The notes: a model not told the origin generated them from the sequence alone. A DNA stretch of 64,000 nt from Comamonadaceae bacterium (GCA_027483665.1 JAIXUC010000010.1:1-64000); one strand, 5' to 3'; shown: positions 7,436-16,987, counted from the stretch's first letter. Numbers and translations: made by a program.

Positions 7436-8221
7436 TCACCAGTTGGCGGGCTTGGCAATCAGATGGCCATCTGCCCCGACAACCGGATCAGGAAACCGCG
7501 CAGCCATGAGGTGTGACCGGCGAATGTGCCTTTGGTGCGTGGCCACCCGAACGAGCGGAGTCGCTGCACCGAATGGATTGGGCGGCGTCAGAAGGTAGAC
7601 CGGCTTGCCCAACTCTTGCGCAACGATGCGAATGGGCTCGACCAAGTCCGTATCGTTCGACACCACCACCGCTGCATCAAAGCGCCCAGCCCAAGCATCA
7701 TTGACCAGATGGACCGCTAAGTTGACGTCGGAGCCCTTTTCTTCCATCGTGAAAACCTGCGCTTTCACAGCATTGGGCAGTGCCGCGGGTTTTCCACCAA
7801 CTCGACCGCTCCCGTAGCTACCAACGGGAAGCCGCTCGTGGCGGCTGCTGGCACGGTCGGCGTCCAGCCCAACGAGGACATCACCTGGGGCCAATACTGT
7901 GTGGGTGCCCGTGGTGTCCGTGAGGGTTCGCCGTGCCACCGGAAGCAGCATGACTGGCCGCCAATTCGACTTAGCCAGGAAGGTACCGAAATGGACCTCA
8001 ATTTCTGGCACGGTCGCCATTGCGTTCAGCAGGACCTGCTGGCGACCCGGAGCCCCCGCATCGACGGCACCCGATACGCGGGCCGTGAAGTACCGCACCT
8101 TGTCGACCTGCGCTGAAGGCACAAGCTGCTCTGTCAGTAGCTTCGGGTTGAGCCACTTGCAGCCTGTGTCCTTGATGGCGTAGTACAGATTGAAGCCGTC
8201 GATGTAGGCACGGGTCTTCAA
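7436..8221 (-). CDS. NYN-domain protein (PIN-like RNase family, LabA/DUF88 type)
   Basis: A predicted metal-dependent RNase or RNA-binding protein of the NYN superfamily. Hallmarks are AYIDGFNLYYAI at the N-terminus, EEKGSDVNLAVHLVNDA in the middle and VVVSNDTDLVEPI near the C-terminal third, giving the conserved acidic residues. The frame is open to 8278, but that would translate a terminator hairpin. The TTG at 8221, 7 nt after TCTGGAGC, puts the conserved YIDGFN at residue 5 and is preferred (261 aa). Confidence 0.85.
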   Translation of the reverse strand: MKTRAYIDGFNLYYAIKDTGCKWLNPKLLTEQLVPSAQVDKVRYFTARVSGAVDAGAPGRQQVLLNAMATVPEIEVHFGTFLAKSNWRPVMLLPVARRTLTDTTGTHTVLAPGDVLVGLDADRASSRHERLPVGSYGSGRVGGKPAALPNAVKAQVFTMEEKGSDVNLAVHLVNDAWAGRFDAAVVVSNDTDLVEPIRIVAQELGKPVYLLTPPNPFGAATPLVRVATHQRHIRRSHLMAARFPDPVVGADGHLIAKPANW

Positions 8222-8235
8222 GACTTTGCTCCAGA

Positions 8236-8267
8236 AAAAAGCAAGGGCCACCGGAGGTGGCCCTTGA
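8236..8267 (-). terminator. Intrinsic terminator or attenuator ahead of the NYN gene
   Basis: Read on the minus strand: CAAGGGCCACC-TCC-GGTGGCCCTTG, a perfect 11-bp stem, followed by CTTTTTT. It lies only 15-46 nt upstream of the NYN start on the same strand. It could end transcription from the GntR gene 144 nt away, or act as a leader attenuator. Confidence 0.75.
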
Positions 8268-8410
8268 GCCGACAGCACGCTGCCGACGGATAAAACGAGA
8301 TAAGTGTAGCCAAGGGCGCACTGTGCTTGCTAGACGCTTGGGAGGCGCTAGAGACCATGCAAATCTGGGCAGTCTTTACCCTGTGAGGCTGGCTAGGACC
8401 TGTTAACGCC

Positions 8411-9130
8411 TCACTGACTCAAGCGAGAGGTGTAGCGGCAGACCGCTGGGTCGAACCAGGTTTGGGAGTACTCGGCCAGTGTGTTGCCCGCGGTCCAAGA
8501 CAAGCGCTCGATGAAGCCGGCGCTGTCGCTCGCTTTCAGGCCACAGGGCGATGTGGCCCAAGCGGGGGCTGGTGCCACGGCGATGCGGTCTTCCACACGG
8601 GCAATCCACACCTGCAGGCGCTGTTGATAGAACAGGTACATGGAGTCGCCCAACTCTTGGGCTTGTAGCTCGGGGCAAGCCGCGGCACTGAACCAGATTT
8701 CTTCCAGCGCCACGGGCACTTCGCTCAGGTAGCGCAGGCGGCGCACGCGCCACAGTGCGTCTGAGGCGTCGCCTCCCAAAGCAGGCACGTGGGGCGGCCG
8801 CGTGCAGCTGCTCAGGCCCAAGATGGTGGCGGTCGGCAAGCCCGGGCCGGTGGTGAGTTCGAGGCGGAAGAGTTCGTAGATGCGCTGCGTGCCCGAGGCG
8901 CGCTTGACGTAGGTGCCCGAGCCCTGCACGCGCTCCAGCACGTCTTGCTCGGCCAGCAAAGCCAAGGCCTTGCGCAGCGTACCCACCGCCACGTTGAGCG
9001 TGGCCGACAGTTCGGCCTCGGTGGGCATGCGCTCGCCCTCGTGCCAGTAGCCGGCCTTGATCTGCCGGGCCAGCAACTCGGCCACTTGAAGGTAGACCGG
9101 CAGGGGCTTGGCGGCGATGGGGCTGCTCAT
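8411..9130 (-). CDS. GntR-family regulator with UTRA domain (HutC type)
   Basis: A 239-aa regulator. The N-terminal winged HTH (about 10-75) has MPTEAELSATLNVAVGTLRK and the GSGTYV wing; a UTRA ligand-binding domain (about 95-235) follows. It is divergent from the monooxygenase operon, and a strong palindrome lies in the 114-nt intergenic region, so it is the likely local repressor. A sugar or sulfonate intermediate would be the natural effector, by inference from the neighbours only. Confidence 0.93.
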   Translation of the reverse strand: MSSPIAAKPLPVYLQVAELLARQIKAGYWHEGERMPTEAELSATLNVAVGTLRKALALLAEQDVLERVQGSGTYVKRASGTQRIYELFRLELTTGPGLPTATILGLSSCTRPPHVPALGGDASDALWRVRRLRYLSEVPVALEEIWFSAAACPELQAQELGDSMYLFYQQRLQVWIARVEDRIAVAPAPAWATSPCGLKASDSAGFIERLSWTAGNTLAEYSQTWFDPAVCRYTSRLSQ

Positions 9131-9203
9131 GGCGGCAGTATGGCAAAGCAGCCACCGCTACGGACTTACCCGAGGGGCTGGGCCATGCAAGTCATTTACT
9201 ATT

Positions 9204-9225
9204 CATGCACATTTATTTGTGCATG
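9204..9225. promoter_or_regulatory. Candidate GntR operator
   Basis: Perfect inverted repeat CATGCACA-TTTATT-TGTGCATG, centred 30 nt before the monooxygenase ATG and about 84 nt before the GntR ATG. It overlaps an AT-rich stretch that could hold the promoter (TTTACTATTC). Repression by the adjacent GntR protein is inferred. Confidence 0.6.
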
Positions 9226-9244
9226 TTTATTTTGGGGGCCAGAC

Positions 9245-10402
9245 ATGAGCATCGTTCCCGTCCGAGGGGCCGACATACAGGGCGCAGAGGTCGCGTGGTT
9301 CGCGCCTTTGTGTTCAGACGATTTCCGCCATCTGGGCGTCCCCGAAGACGACTTGCGCAGCAGCTGGGCCAACACCAGCCGCATCGCCCTGCGGGCAGAA
9401 GCGCTGGGGTTTCGCAACATCTTGTGCCCCTCGTCTTACCAAGTGGGGCAAGACACCCTGAGCTTTGTGGCGGCGATGGCAGCGCAAACCTCGCGCATGA
9501 ACCTGCTGGCGGCCATCCGCTGCGGAGAAATGCACCCCGCCATGCTGGCGCGCACCGTGGCCACCTTGGACCACATGCTCGAAGGTCGGCTGACGCTGAA
9601 CGTGATTTCCTCGGACTTCCCCGGCCAGCAAGAAGACAGCGCCTACCGCTACCGCCGTTCTTGGGAGGTGGTGGAGATCCTCAAGCAGGCTTGGACGCAA
9701 GACCGCATCGACTACGAAGGGCAGATCTACCAGCTCAAGGGGCTCTCGACTGACCCGGTGCGGCCCTACCAGACCAATGGCGGCCCCTTGCTGTACTTCG
9801 GTGGCTACAGCCCCGATGCGCTGGCGCTGTGCGGTGCCCACTGCGACACCTACCTGATGTGGCCAGAGCCCAAGGCGGTGCTGGCGCAGCGCATGCGCGA
9901 TGTCCATGCCCAGGCTGAGCGCCATGGGCGGGTGTTGGACTACGGGCTGCGCGTGCACATGATCGTGCGCGACACCGAGGCCGAGGCCCGGGACTACGCC
10001 CGCGAGTTGGTGTCGCGCCTGGACGACGACAAAGGCCGCGAAATTCGCCAACGCGCGCTCGACGCGGGCAGCCTGGGCGTGGCGCTGCAAAGTGCCAACC
10101 GCGACAAGGCCGACGACGAGGGCTATATCGAGCCGCACCTGTGGACCGGCGTGGGCCGGGCCCGCAGTGGCTGCGGTGCAGCGCTGGTGGGCAGCGTCGA
10201 TCAGGTGCTCAGCGAGATCCACGACTACATGAAGATGGGCATTCGCGCCTTCATCTTCTCGGGCTATCCGCACCTGCAGGAATGCGAGATGTTCGGCACC
10301 AAGGTGCTGCCGCAATTGCAGACCGTGTCGCTGGCCCAAGCCTACGGCCGCATTCCCACGTCTACCCCGCCCACTCCACTGGGTGTGGGCCCGCGCCGCT
10401 GA
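9245..10402 (+). CDS. FMNH2-dependent sulfonate monooxygenase, LLM class (SmoC/SsuD-like)
   Basis: Luciferase-like monooxygenase of 385 aa, predicted to cleave a C-S bond using FMNH2 and O2 and release sulfite. The start at 9245 (MSIVPVRG) follows a GGGGG stretch. Conserved blocks are AEALGFRNILCPSSYQVGQD, LNVISSDFPGQQEDSAYRYR, PLLYFGGYSPDA and the C-terminal GYPHLQECEMFG typical of SsuD-like enzymes. It heads an operon with an aldo/keto reductase, a flavin reductase and a sulfite-type exporter, which fits a sulfoquinovose monooxygenase giving 6-oxoglucose. Substrate is inferred; an alkanesulfonate enzyme is the alternative. Confidence 0.85.
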   Translation: MSIVPVRGADIQGAEVAWFAPLCSDDFRHLGVPEDDLRSSWANTSRIALRAEALGFRNILCPSSYQVGQDTLSFVAAMAAQTSRMNLLAAIRCGEMHPAMLARTVATLDHMLEGRLTLNVISSDFPGQQEDSAYRYRRSWEVVEILKQAWTQDRIDYEGQIYQLKGLSTDPVRPYQTNGGPLLYFGGYSPDALALCGAHCDTYLMWPEPKAVLAQRMRDVHAQAERHGRVLDYGLRVHMIVRDTEAEARDYARELVSRLDDDKGREIRQRALDAGSLGVALQSANRDKADDEGYIEPHLWTGVGRARSGCGAALVGSVDQVLSEIHDYMKMGIRAFIFSGYPHLQECEMFGTKVLPQLQTVSLAQAYGRIPTSTPPTPLGVGPRR

Positions 10403-10431
10403 ATCTTTTTTCGTCCCTCGAAGCTCCACCC

Positions 10432-11343
10432 ATGAATCGCATCACTTTGCCCAACAGCCGCACGCTCAGCCGCATGGCCTACGGGGTCTGGCGCTTGTCC
10501 GAGGCTGCAGACAACAGCGTCAGCGCCAACCTGGAGCGCATCGACGCCTGCCTGGCCCAGGGCATCACGACCTTCGACCATGCCGACATCTACGGCGATT
10601 ACCGCTGCGAAGCCCTGTTTGGCGAGGCCATCAAAGCCCGGCCTGCTTTGCGCGAACAGATCGAAATCGTCACCAAGACCGACATCATGTTGCTGTCGGC
10701 GCAGTGGCCCGGCACGCGGGTGAAGCATTACGACACCAGCGCCGCGCACGTGCGGGCGAGCGTCGACCGTTCGCTGCAGCGCATTGGCGTGGAGGTGATC
10801 GATCTGCTGCTGCTGCACCGCCCAGACCCGCTGTGCGACGCCACTGAGCTGGGGGCTTGCCTGGACAGCCTGATCGACAGCGGAAAAGTGCGCGGCGTGG
10901 GCGTGTCCAACTACATGCCCTGGGACGCCGACCTGCTGCAGTCGCGCATGAAGCACCGTTTGCAGACCAACCAGATCGAGCTGAGCCTGCTGCACACCGC
11001 ACCTTTCGTCAACGGCCAAGTGGCCCATGCCCAACAACACCGCATGCCCTTGATGGCTTGGTCGCCGCTGGGGGGCGGAAGGCTGCACACGCAAGCCGGC
11101 CAAGCCGGCACCGCTGCAGCGCGGCTGGCCCATTGCTTGGGCGAGCTGGCCCGCGCCAGTGGTGTGGACGACAGCGCAGTCGCCATCGCCTGGCTGATGC
11201 ACCACCCCGCCTGCGTGCTGCCGGTGATGGGCAGCAACCAGCTGGGCCGCATTCGCCGCTTTGCAGACGCCAACCGAGTTCCCATGGACCGCCAGACCTG
11301 GTTCGAGCTCTACGAATTGGCCAACGGACACCAAGTTCCTTGA
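10432..11343 (+). CDS. Aldo/keto reductase (YdhF/SmoB-like)
   Basis: NAD(P)H-dependent reductase of 303 aa with a TIM-barrel AKR fold. Visible are the catalytic Asp/Tyr block FDHADIYGDYRCEALFGEA, the Lys in TKTDIM, LLLLHRPDPL with the active-site His, and GVSNYMPWD. In sulfo-SMO pathways an enzyme of this kind (SmoB) reduces 6-oxoglucose to glucose; that role fits here. It lies 29 nt downstream of the monooxygenase, with start ATG 10432 (MNRITLPN). Confidence 0.88.
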   Translation: MNRITLPNSRTLSRMAYGVWRLSEAADNSVSANLERIDACLAQGITTFDHADIYGDYRCEALFGEAIKARPALREQIEIVTKTDIMLLSAQWPGTRVKHYDTSAAHVRASVDRSLQRIGVEVIDLLLLHRPDPLCDATELGACLDSLIDSGKVRGVGVSNYMPWDADLLQSRMKHRLQTNQIELSLLHTAPFVNGQVAHAQQHRMPLMAWSPLGGGRLHTQAGQAGTAAARLAHCLGELARASGVDDSAVAIAWLMHHPACVLPVMGSNQLGRIRRFADANRVPMDRQTWFELYELANGHQVP

Positions 11344-11356
11344 GAGCCAGCGAGCC

Positions 11357-11896
11357 ATGCGCCTTCTGCCCGACACCTTGCCCATGACCACCCCGACGGC
11401 GAGCACACCAGACCCGGCTGAGGCCGCCCTCTATCGCCAAGCCCTGGGCAGCTTCGGCACCGGCGTCACCGTGGTCACCACGCGCTGGGACGACCAAGAC
11501 TGGGGCATGACCTGCAATTCGTTTTCTTCCGTGTCGCTCGATCCGCGTCTGGTGCTGTGGTGCATCCGCCGGGAGGCCAGCAGCATCGAGGCTTTCACGC
11601 GCTCCGACGGGTTCACGGTGAACGTGCTCTCGCTGGCCCAGCAAGCACTGGCGCGCCAGTTCGCCACCGGCAGCCTGGAACAGCGTTTTGCAGACGTGGC
11701 GGTACACCGGCAGCCCAGCGAGCGGCTGCGCTTGGCCGACACAGCAGCCTGGTTCGACTGCGCGCTGCACCAAGTGGTCGAGGCGGGTGATCACCACATC
11801 GTGATCGGGCGCGTGCTGCGCTTTGCTTGCCAAGACACACCTGCTCTGAGCTACTGGCGCAGCCGCTTCGGTGGCTTCGGCGTTCAGCCGGCATGA
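11357..11896 (+). CDS. Flavin reductase-like domain protein (SmoA/HpaC-like)
   Basis: A 179-aa member of the flavin reductase-like family, predicted to reduce FMN with NAD(P)H and supply FMNH2 to the monooxygenase two genes upstream. Hallmarks are GSFGTGVTVVTTRWDDQDWG, the FMN-binding TCNSFSSVSLDPRLVLWCI and GDHHIVIGRV near the C-terminus. A start nine codons downstream (MTTPTAST, 11384) is also possible. Its stop overlaps the start of the exporter gene by 4 nt. Confidence 0.9.
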   Translation: MRLLPDTLPMTTPTASTPDPAEAALYRQALGSFGTGVTVVTTRWDDQDWGMTCNSFSSVSLDPRLVLWCIRREASSIEAFTRSDGFTVNVLSLAQQALARQFATGSLEQRFADVAVHRQPSERLRLADTAAWFDCALHQVVEAGDHHIVIGRVLRFACQDTPALSYWRSRFGGFGVQPA

Positions 11897-12672
11897 GCTC
11901 ACTGTGGCTTTTGTTTCTGGCGGTCGGCGCAGCGGGCGGCTTCACGGCGGGCTTGTTTGGCGTGGGCGGTGGGCTGGTGATCGTCCCAACCCTGTACTTT
12001 TTGTGGAAGAACGACCCGGTGCTGGGCCCGGAGGTGATGCACTTTGCGGTGGCCACCTCCTTGGCCTGCATCGTGGTCACGTCCATCAGCAGTTCCTGGA
12101 CGCATTGGCGCGCAGGCCGCCTGCCCTGGGGCGCGCTGCCCGGGTGGCTGCTGGCTGCATCGGGCGGCGCCATCACGGCTGTCTTACTGGCCCAGCACAT
12201 GCCCACCGCTGGGCTGAAGCTCGGTTTTGGCGTGTTTGCTTTGGTCACCTGCATCACGCTGGTGCGGCAGCGCAACCGGCTGGCCAACGGTTCCACGCCC
12301 AGGCGCGCGGAAGTGTTGCTGGTGGGCACGGCGATCGGGCATGTCTCGACGCTGCTGGGCGTGAGCGGCGGGGCCATGACCGTGCCCTACCTGGTGCTTA
12401 GGGGCACCGATGTGCGCCAAGCCGTGGTCATGAGTTCAGCGGTTGCCATACCCATTGCCGTGGTGGGCGCGGTGGGTCTGGGCCTCACCGGCCCGAACAC
12501 CGCCCACACTTGGGGCTATGTGCATGCCCCGGCCTTCTTGGGCATCAGCGCGGTCAGCCTGCTGTTCGCCAACTGGGGCGCGCGCCTGTCGCAAACCATG
12601 GACCAAGGCCGACTCAAGCTGGGCTTTGCTGCATTTTTGGCGGTGGTGGCGGTACACATGCTGGGCTTCTGA
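11893..12672 (+). CDS. TauE/SafE-family sulfite/sulfonate exporter
   Basis: Integral membrane protein of 259 aa with about eight hydrophobic segments. Two copies of the family repeat begin at AAGGFTAGLFGVGGGLVIVP (about 13) and GHVSTLLGVSGGAMTVPY (about 149). Members export sulfite or organosulfur anions; here it would remove sulfite released by the monooxygenase. ATGA overlap with the flavin reductase gene shows coupling. It ends the plus-strand operon, convergent with the GH31 gene 17 nt away. Confidence 0.9.
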   Translation: MSSLWLLFLAVGAAGGFTAGLFGVGGGLVIVPTLYFLWKNDPVLGPEVMHFAVATSLACIVVTSISSSWTHWRAGRLPWGALPGWLLAASGGAITAVLLAQHMPTAGLKLGFGVFALVTCITLVRQRNRLANGSTPRRAEVLLVGTAIGHVSTLLGVSGGAMTVPYLVLRGTDVRQAVVMSSAVAIPIAVVGAVGLGLTGPNTAHTWGYVHAPAFLGISAVSLLFANWGARLSQTMDQGRLKLGFAAFLAVVAVHMLGF

Positions 12673-12689
12673 GGCGCGCGCCAGCCCCG

Positions 12690-14867
12690 TCAAAAACGCA
12701 CGGTCTCGCACACCGGGTCGTCATGGCGTGGCAGGCCTGCGCCGACAGGCGCTGCCAAAGCCAGCTCGGCGCCTTCCACCACGAACAGCGGCAGCCGCTC
12801 CAGTGGCGCATCGACCTCGTGCCACTGGCCGGCTGGCAAACGCTCGCGGCTGTAGAAATCCACCCAGTGCTGCCCCTTTGTCTTTGGCAACTGCGGCAGA
12901 TACAAGCGCCGCCGGCGCTCGCCGGCAGTGACCACTGGAGCCACCAGCAGGTGCTCGCCCAGCATGAACTCGTCGCAGTCCTGCAGGCATTGCGGGTCGT
13001 CTGGCCAGTTGAAGAAGGTGGGCCGGATGATCGGTACGTGCCGCTCGCTGGCATCCACGAAGCATTGCCAGAGGTAGGGCATGAGGCGGTAGCGCAGGCG
13101 AATGGCGGCAATCACCGGCTCCGTCACCTCGGGGTGCATCCAAGGCAGGTTGCTGACGTTGCCTGCCTTCCAAGAGTTCATCACCATGCGCGGGTTCAGG
13201 GCGCAGGCCTGAACCCAGCGCAAAAACAGCTCGGGTTCAGGCACCGGGCCATAGAAGCCGCCCACGTCATGGCCAACGTTGAACAGGCCCGACAGGCTCA
13301 TCTGCAAGCCGGTGCGGATGTTCCATTTCAGCGTGGCCCAGCTGGTGGTGTTGTCGCCAGACCAAGTCTGCGCGTAACGCTGGATGCCGGGCGGCCCGGC
13401 ACGTGAGACCGTGAACACTGCCTCGCTGCTGCCCTTCTTCGCGCCCCAGGCTTGCTGCGCTTCGAAGGTGGCGCGCGTCATCAGCAGCGCGTGCAGTGGA
13501 CGGCTGCGGTGCATGGGCAGTGGGCGGCCCCAGGCTTGCGTGAAAGCGTCCTCGGACTGAATGGCGTACTCGTTGTTGTCGTTCCAACCGACGTCGATGC
13601 CCTTGCCAAGAATCTGCTCGCGCAGCTGCTGCTGCCACCAGGCAATGGCCTGCGGGCGGGTGAAGTCCAGGTGCGAGCCTTGGCCGTCCCAGTAGGGCTC
13701 GACCACGGGTTGACCGGTGCCGCTGTCTTCAATGAAGGCACCCTGCTGCACCAAGCTGGCGTAGGCCGGGTGGTCGTCGAGCAGGCAGGGCTTGAGGTTG
13801 GCGACCAAGCGCATGCCAGCGGCCTGAAACTGGGCGTTGAGGGCTTCTGGGTCTGGGAATTTGCTGCGGTTCCAGGTGAACACGTAGCGCTGTTTGCCGC
13901 GGTTGCTGTAGCCCGAGCCGTAGTGGAAGGAGGAGATGGGCACGCGGCGGGTCTGGCATTCGCCAATGAAGGCGTCCAGCAGCTCTTGGGCATTGGACGA
14001 GTCGGCCAAGCCCATGGCGGTCTGGGCAAAGCCCAGGCTCCAGCGCGGCGGCAGGTGCGTGCCGCCGATGAGGGCCACGAACTGCGCCACCACCTCGGCG
14101 GGTGTGCGGCCCACCATCAGGTAATAGTCGAGGTCGCCGTCGTCGATCTCCAGCGTGCGAAACAGCCCGTGGTAGTTGTCATGCTCGCAACCCAAATCAA
14201 AGGTGCAAGCCGACAGGGTGTCGTAGTACACGCCGGTCCACAGCCCATCCACCGTGCGGGTGATCACAAAGGGCCAGTGCTTGTAGAGCGGGTCACCGCT
14301 GGCTGGGTCGTAACCGATGGAGTCTTGCCCCAGGCAACGCAGCCGCCGCCCGTGCAGGTTGAGTGGGCCAGTCTTGTCGCCCAAACCAAAGTAGTGCTCG
14401 CGCGGATCGCGCTCCAGGCAATGGCGAACCAGGCCGGTGCGCCGCTCACTCAAATAGGCGCTGGTGGTGCGGTCGCTTTGAAACACCTGCCCGGTGAGTG
14501 GGTCATGCCACACCAAGCGCAGCGGCTGCTGGGCACCGCCCAACAGGTGCAGCTTCAGAGCCGTGGTGGCAAGCTGAGGGCCATCGGCATCAGCGCTGCT
14601 GGTGAGCGTTGGGCGTTGAAAGCCATCGAGCGCATCGCGCTCGCGGCCTTCCCAAGGCATGTGCGTGTGCCCTTGTGCCTCGTCCAGAGGTGCTACAGCC
14701 CAAGTGCGGGGTTCGCGCCAAACGCTGCCGCGGGCCCAGGTGACGCGGGCCATGCTGGGCTTGAGAAACACCACACGCAATTGCCCACCGTCAGGCAGCG
14801 CGGCCGAGGCGTCGGCCAGGCTCTCGCCTGGGTGCAGCGTCCAGCCCGAACTTTTGAGCGGCGTCAC
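12690..14867 (-). CDS. Glycoside hydrolase family 31 (alpha-glycosidase)
   Basis: Retaining alpha-glycosidase of 725 aa; the last gene of the ABC-transporter operon, with a GTG start overlapping the ATPase stop by 4 nt. The nucleophile is Asp430 in VGWNDNNEY and the likely acid/base Asp505 in SGDNTTSW. No signal peptide is seen, so it should act in the cytoplasm on the imported glycoside. Context suggests a sulfoquinovosidase, but the segment aligned to the sulfonate-binding Arg-x-x-Trp of YihQ-type enzymes reads GKQRYVFTW (324-332), as in ordinary alpha-glucosidases. The substrate may therefore be a different alpha-glucoside. Confidence 0.9.
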   Translation of the reverse strand: MTPLKSSGWTLHPGESLADASAALPDGGQLRVVFLKPSMARVTWARGSVWREPRTWAVAPLDEAQGHTHMPWEGRERDALDGFQRPTLTSSADADGPQLATTALKLHLLGGAQQPLRLVWHDPLTGQVFQSDRTTSAYLSERRTGLVRHCLERDPREHYFGLGDKTGPLNLHGRRLRCLGQDSIGYDPASGDPLYKHWPFVITRTVDGLWTGVYYDTLSACTFDLGCEHDNYHGLFRTLEIDDGDLDYYLMVGRTPAEVVAQFVALIGGTHLPPRWSLGFAQTAMGLADSSNAQELLDAFIGECQTRRVPISSFHYGSGYSNRGKQRYVFTWNRSKFPDPEALNAQFQAAGMRLVANLKPCLLDDHPAYASLVQQGAFIEDSGTGQPVVEPYWDGQGSHLDFTRPQAIAWWQQQLREQILGKGIDVGWNDNNEYAIQSEDAFTQAWGRPLPMHRSRPLHALLMTRATFEAQQAWGAKKGSSEAVFTVSRAGPPGIQRYAQTWSGDNTTSWATLKWNIRTGLQMSLSGLFNVGHDVGGFYGPVPEPELFLRWVQACALNPRMVMNSWKAGNVSNLPWMHPEVTEPVIAAIRLRYRLMPYLWQCFVDASERHVPIIRPTFFNWPDDPQCLQDCDEFMLGEHLLVAPVVTAGERRRRLYLPQLPKTKGQHWVDFYSRERLPAGQWHEVDAPLERLPLFVVEGAELALAAPVGAGLPRHDDPVCETVRF

Positions 14868-15904
14868 AGACCTTCCTTCCTGATGCGGCGCTCCTTGGCG
14901 TCAAAGGCGTGCCAGCGCTGAGGATGCGGCGTCATGTGAATCGCGCCGCCACTCGGTGGCTCGGTGCCACCCTCCATGAGCAACTCCATGCGGGTGCCGT
15001 CTGCCAGCTGGCCCAGCACCAAGCGCTGAGCGCCCAGGTACTCGCTGCCTTTGACCGTGATCGCCAGGCCCTGGCCCGGCGTACACGGCAACCAGTGCTC
15101 GGGGCGCACGCCAATTTGCTGCGCCCCCACGGGCATGGCGGCACGCAAGGCCGGATCTTGCGAGGCCGTGGCGGCTGGAATGAAATTCATGCGGGGGCTG
15201 CCGATGAAGCCGGCCACGAACACGTTGTCCGGCTTGTCGTACAGGGCTTGGGGCGTGCCCACCTGTTCAATGCGGCCAGCGCGCAGCACCACGATTTTGT
15301 CGGCCATGGTCATGGCCTCCACTTGGTCGTGCGTCACATAGATCATGGTGGCTGCCAGCCGCTGGTGCAGCTCGCGCAGCTCCGAGCGCATGGACACACG
15401 CAGCTCGGCGTCGAGGTTAGACAGCGGCTCGTCGAACAGAAATATCTTGGGGTTTCGCACGATGGCGCGCCCAATGGCCACGCGTTGGCGTTGCCCGCCA
15501 GACAGCTGGGTCGGCTTGCGCTTGAGCAACTCACCCAGCCTCAACAGGGACGCGGCCTCTTGCACCTTGCGGTCGATCTCCGCTCGCGGCACACGGGCGT
15601 TCTCCAAACCGAAAGCCATGTTGGAGAACACCGTCATGTGCGGGTACAGCGCGTAGGACTGAAACACCATGGCGCAGCCGCGATCGGCGGCGCTGGTGTC
15701 GTTCACACGCTGGCCGTCGATCAGCAGATCGCCGCTGGTGGGCTGGTCCAGCCCCGCGATCATGCGCAGCAGTGTGGACTTGCCGCAGCCCGAAGGCCCG
15801 ACGAACACCACGAACTCCCCGTGATCGACCTGGAGGTCCACCCCATGAATGACCTTCGTTTGGTCAAAAGACTTTTCTAGGGAACGCAGTTCGAGTGTGG
15901 ACAC
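14864..15904 (-). CDS. Sugar ABC transporter ATP-binding protein (MalK/UgpC type)
   Basis: Cytoplasmic ATPase of 346 aa. Walker [10 protein letters not shown] (about 36-44), Q loop, signature [14 protein letters not shown], Walker [15 protein letters not shown] and switch His in [11 protein letters not shown] are intact. A C-terminal OB-type regulatory domain (about 240-346) marks it as a carbohydrate-uptake CUT1 ATPase. It lies 33 nt after the second permease and overlaps the GH31 gene by 4 nt. Confidence 0.95.
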   Translation of the reverse strand: MSTLELRSLEKSFDQTKVIHGVDLQVDHGEFVVFVGPSGCGKSTLLRMIAGLDQPTSGDLLIDGQRVNDTSAADRGCAMVFQSYALYPHMTVFSNMAFGLENARVPRAEIDRKVQEAASLLRLGELLKRKPTQLSGGQRQRVAIGRAIVRNPKIFLFDEPLSNLDAELRVSMRSELRELHQRLAATMIYVTHDQVEAMTMADKIVVLRAGRIEQVGTPQALYDKPDNVFVAGFIGSPRMNFIPAATASQDPALRAAMPVGAQQIGVRPEHWLPCTPGQGLAITVKGSEYLGAQRLVLGQLADGTRMELLMEGGTEPPSGGAIHMTPHPQRWHAFDAKERRIRKEGL

Positions 15905-15937
15905 GATCGATGACCTGATGGGCTGAAATAACGTGGT

Positions 15938-16987
15938 TCACTTCACCCCGGCGCTGGCGATGCCGGTGGTGATGTAGCGCTGCAAAAAGGCAAAGACCAG
16001 GGTCACGGGCAGCAGCGTGATGACGGTCATGGCCAGCAGGTAGTTCCACTGGGTGTTGAGCTCGCCCTGGAAAGAATTGAGCGCCAGTTGCAGCGTGAAG
16101 TGCTCGCTTTGCGACAAGACGATCAGCGGCAGCAGGAAGTCGTTCCAACGCCACATGACCGAAAAAATGGCCAGCACAGCCAGCGCCGGCGCTGACAGCG
16201 GAAGGACGATGCGCCAGTAAATGCGCCATTCGCTGGCGTGGTCCATGCGCGCAGCCTCGATCAACTCGTCGGGGATGGTCAGCATGTACTGACGCAACAA
16301 GAAGACGCCAGTAGGCGTGGCCACCGCCGGCAAGATGACGCCCCACAAGTTGTTGAGCAGACCCACCTCGTTAATCACCAGAAACACCGGCACCAAGATG
16401 ATGGTGGGCGGGATCATCAGCGTTGCGATGATCAACAGAAACACAGCCTTCTGGCCCTTGAAGCTGTACTTCGACAGCGCGAAAGCGGCCATGGAGTTGA
16501 ACAAGAGGGTGATCACCGTGGCCACCACGGTGATGAAGACGCTGTTCCACAAATAGGTGCCGAAGGTGAACTTGCCGAACAAGTCGGTGTAGTTGTTCCA
16601 GGCGAACTTCAGCTCATTGACCGGTTGGCGCTGCTTGATGTTGACCTGCACCGTGTCTTGCGGGTTGGCCGGGTCCACCATCGTGGCCATGATGCCGATG
16701 CGCCGAACCTGCGCCATGTCGCGTTGCTGCCCATCGTCGAGCGTGACCGTGAACAGCGGCAGGGGTTTGTCGTGGCCAGCCACCGCGACGGTCTTTTGGC
16801 TGTAGGGCAAAAAGGTGGGTGGGAATTGGCCAATCGCCGACTCGGTCTTGAAGGAAGAAGCCACCAGCCAGAGCACCGGGGCAAACATCATGAACAGCCC
16901 GACCGCGAGGTAGGCATAGGTCAGCACGTCGGTCCAGTGAAGCCGCTGGCGCCCACGGGTGCGCAGCAAAAAGGGCACGACGGTCAT
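15938..16987 (-). CDS. Sugar ABC transporter permease (MalG type)
   Basis: Inner-membrane permease of about 349 aa with six predicted helices and the conserved cytoplasmic EAA loop ELIEAARMDHASEWRIYWRI near the C-terminal third. There is an unusually long periplasmic insertion between helix 1 and 2 (about residues 50-120, containing VDPANPQDTVQVNIKQRQP). Start is the ATG at 16987, 2 nt after the stop of the preceding permease; an open frame extends 11 codons upstream. Confidence 0.92.
   Translation of the reverse strand: MTVVPFLLRTRGRQRLHWTDVLTYAYLAVGLFMMFAPVLWLVASSFKTESAIGQFPPTFLPYSQKTVAVAGHDKPLPLFTVTLDDGQQRDMAQVRRIGIMATMVDPANPQDTVQVNIKQRQPVNELKFAWNNYTDLFGKFTFGTYLWNSVFITVVATVITLLFNSMAAFALSKYSFKGQKAVFLLIIATLMIPPTIILVPVFLVINEVGLLNNLWGVILPAVATPTGVFLLRQYMLTIPDELIEAARMDHASEWRIYWRIVLPLSAPALAVLAIFSVMWRWNDFLLPLIVLSQSEHFTLQLALNSFQGELNTQWNYLLAMTVITLLPVTLVFAFLQRYITTGIASAGVK

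Noticed and set aside
7436-8278. NYN gene starting at the GTG at 8278
   Set aside because: The extra 19 codons are made of the terminator hairpin and T-run; the TTG at 8221 has a ribosome site and sets YIDGFN at the N-terminus.
9314-10429. 371-codon minus-strand frame opposite the monooxygenase
   Set aside because: Antisense shadow; the plus-strand frame carries the conserved LLM motifs.
13452-14921. 489-codon plus-strand frame opposite the GH31 gene
   Set aside because: Shadow of a gene with intact catalytic motifs; no ribosome site or recognisable domain.
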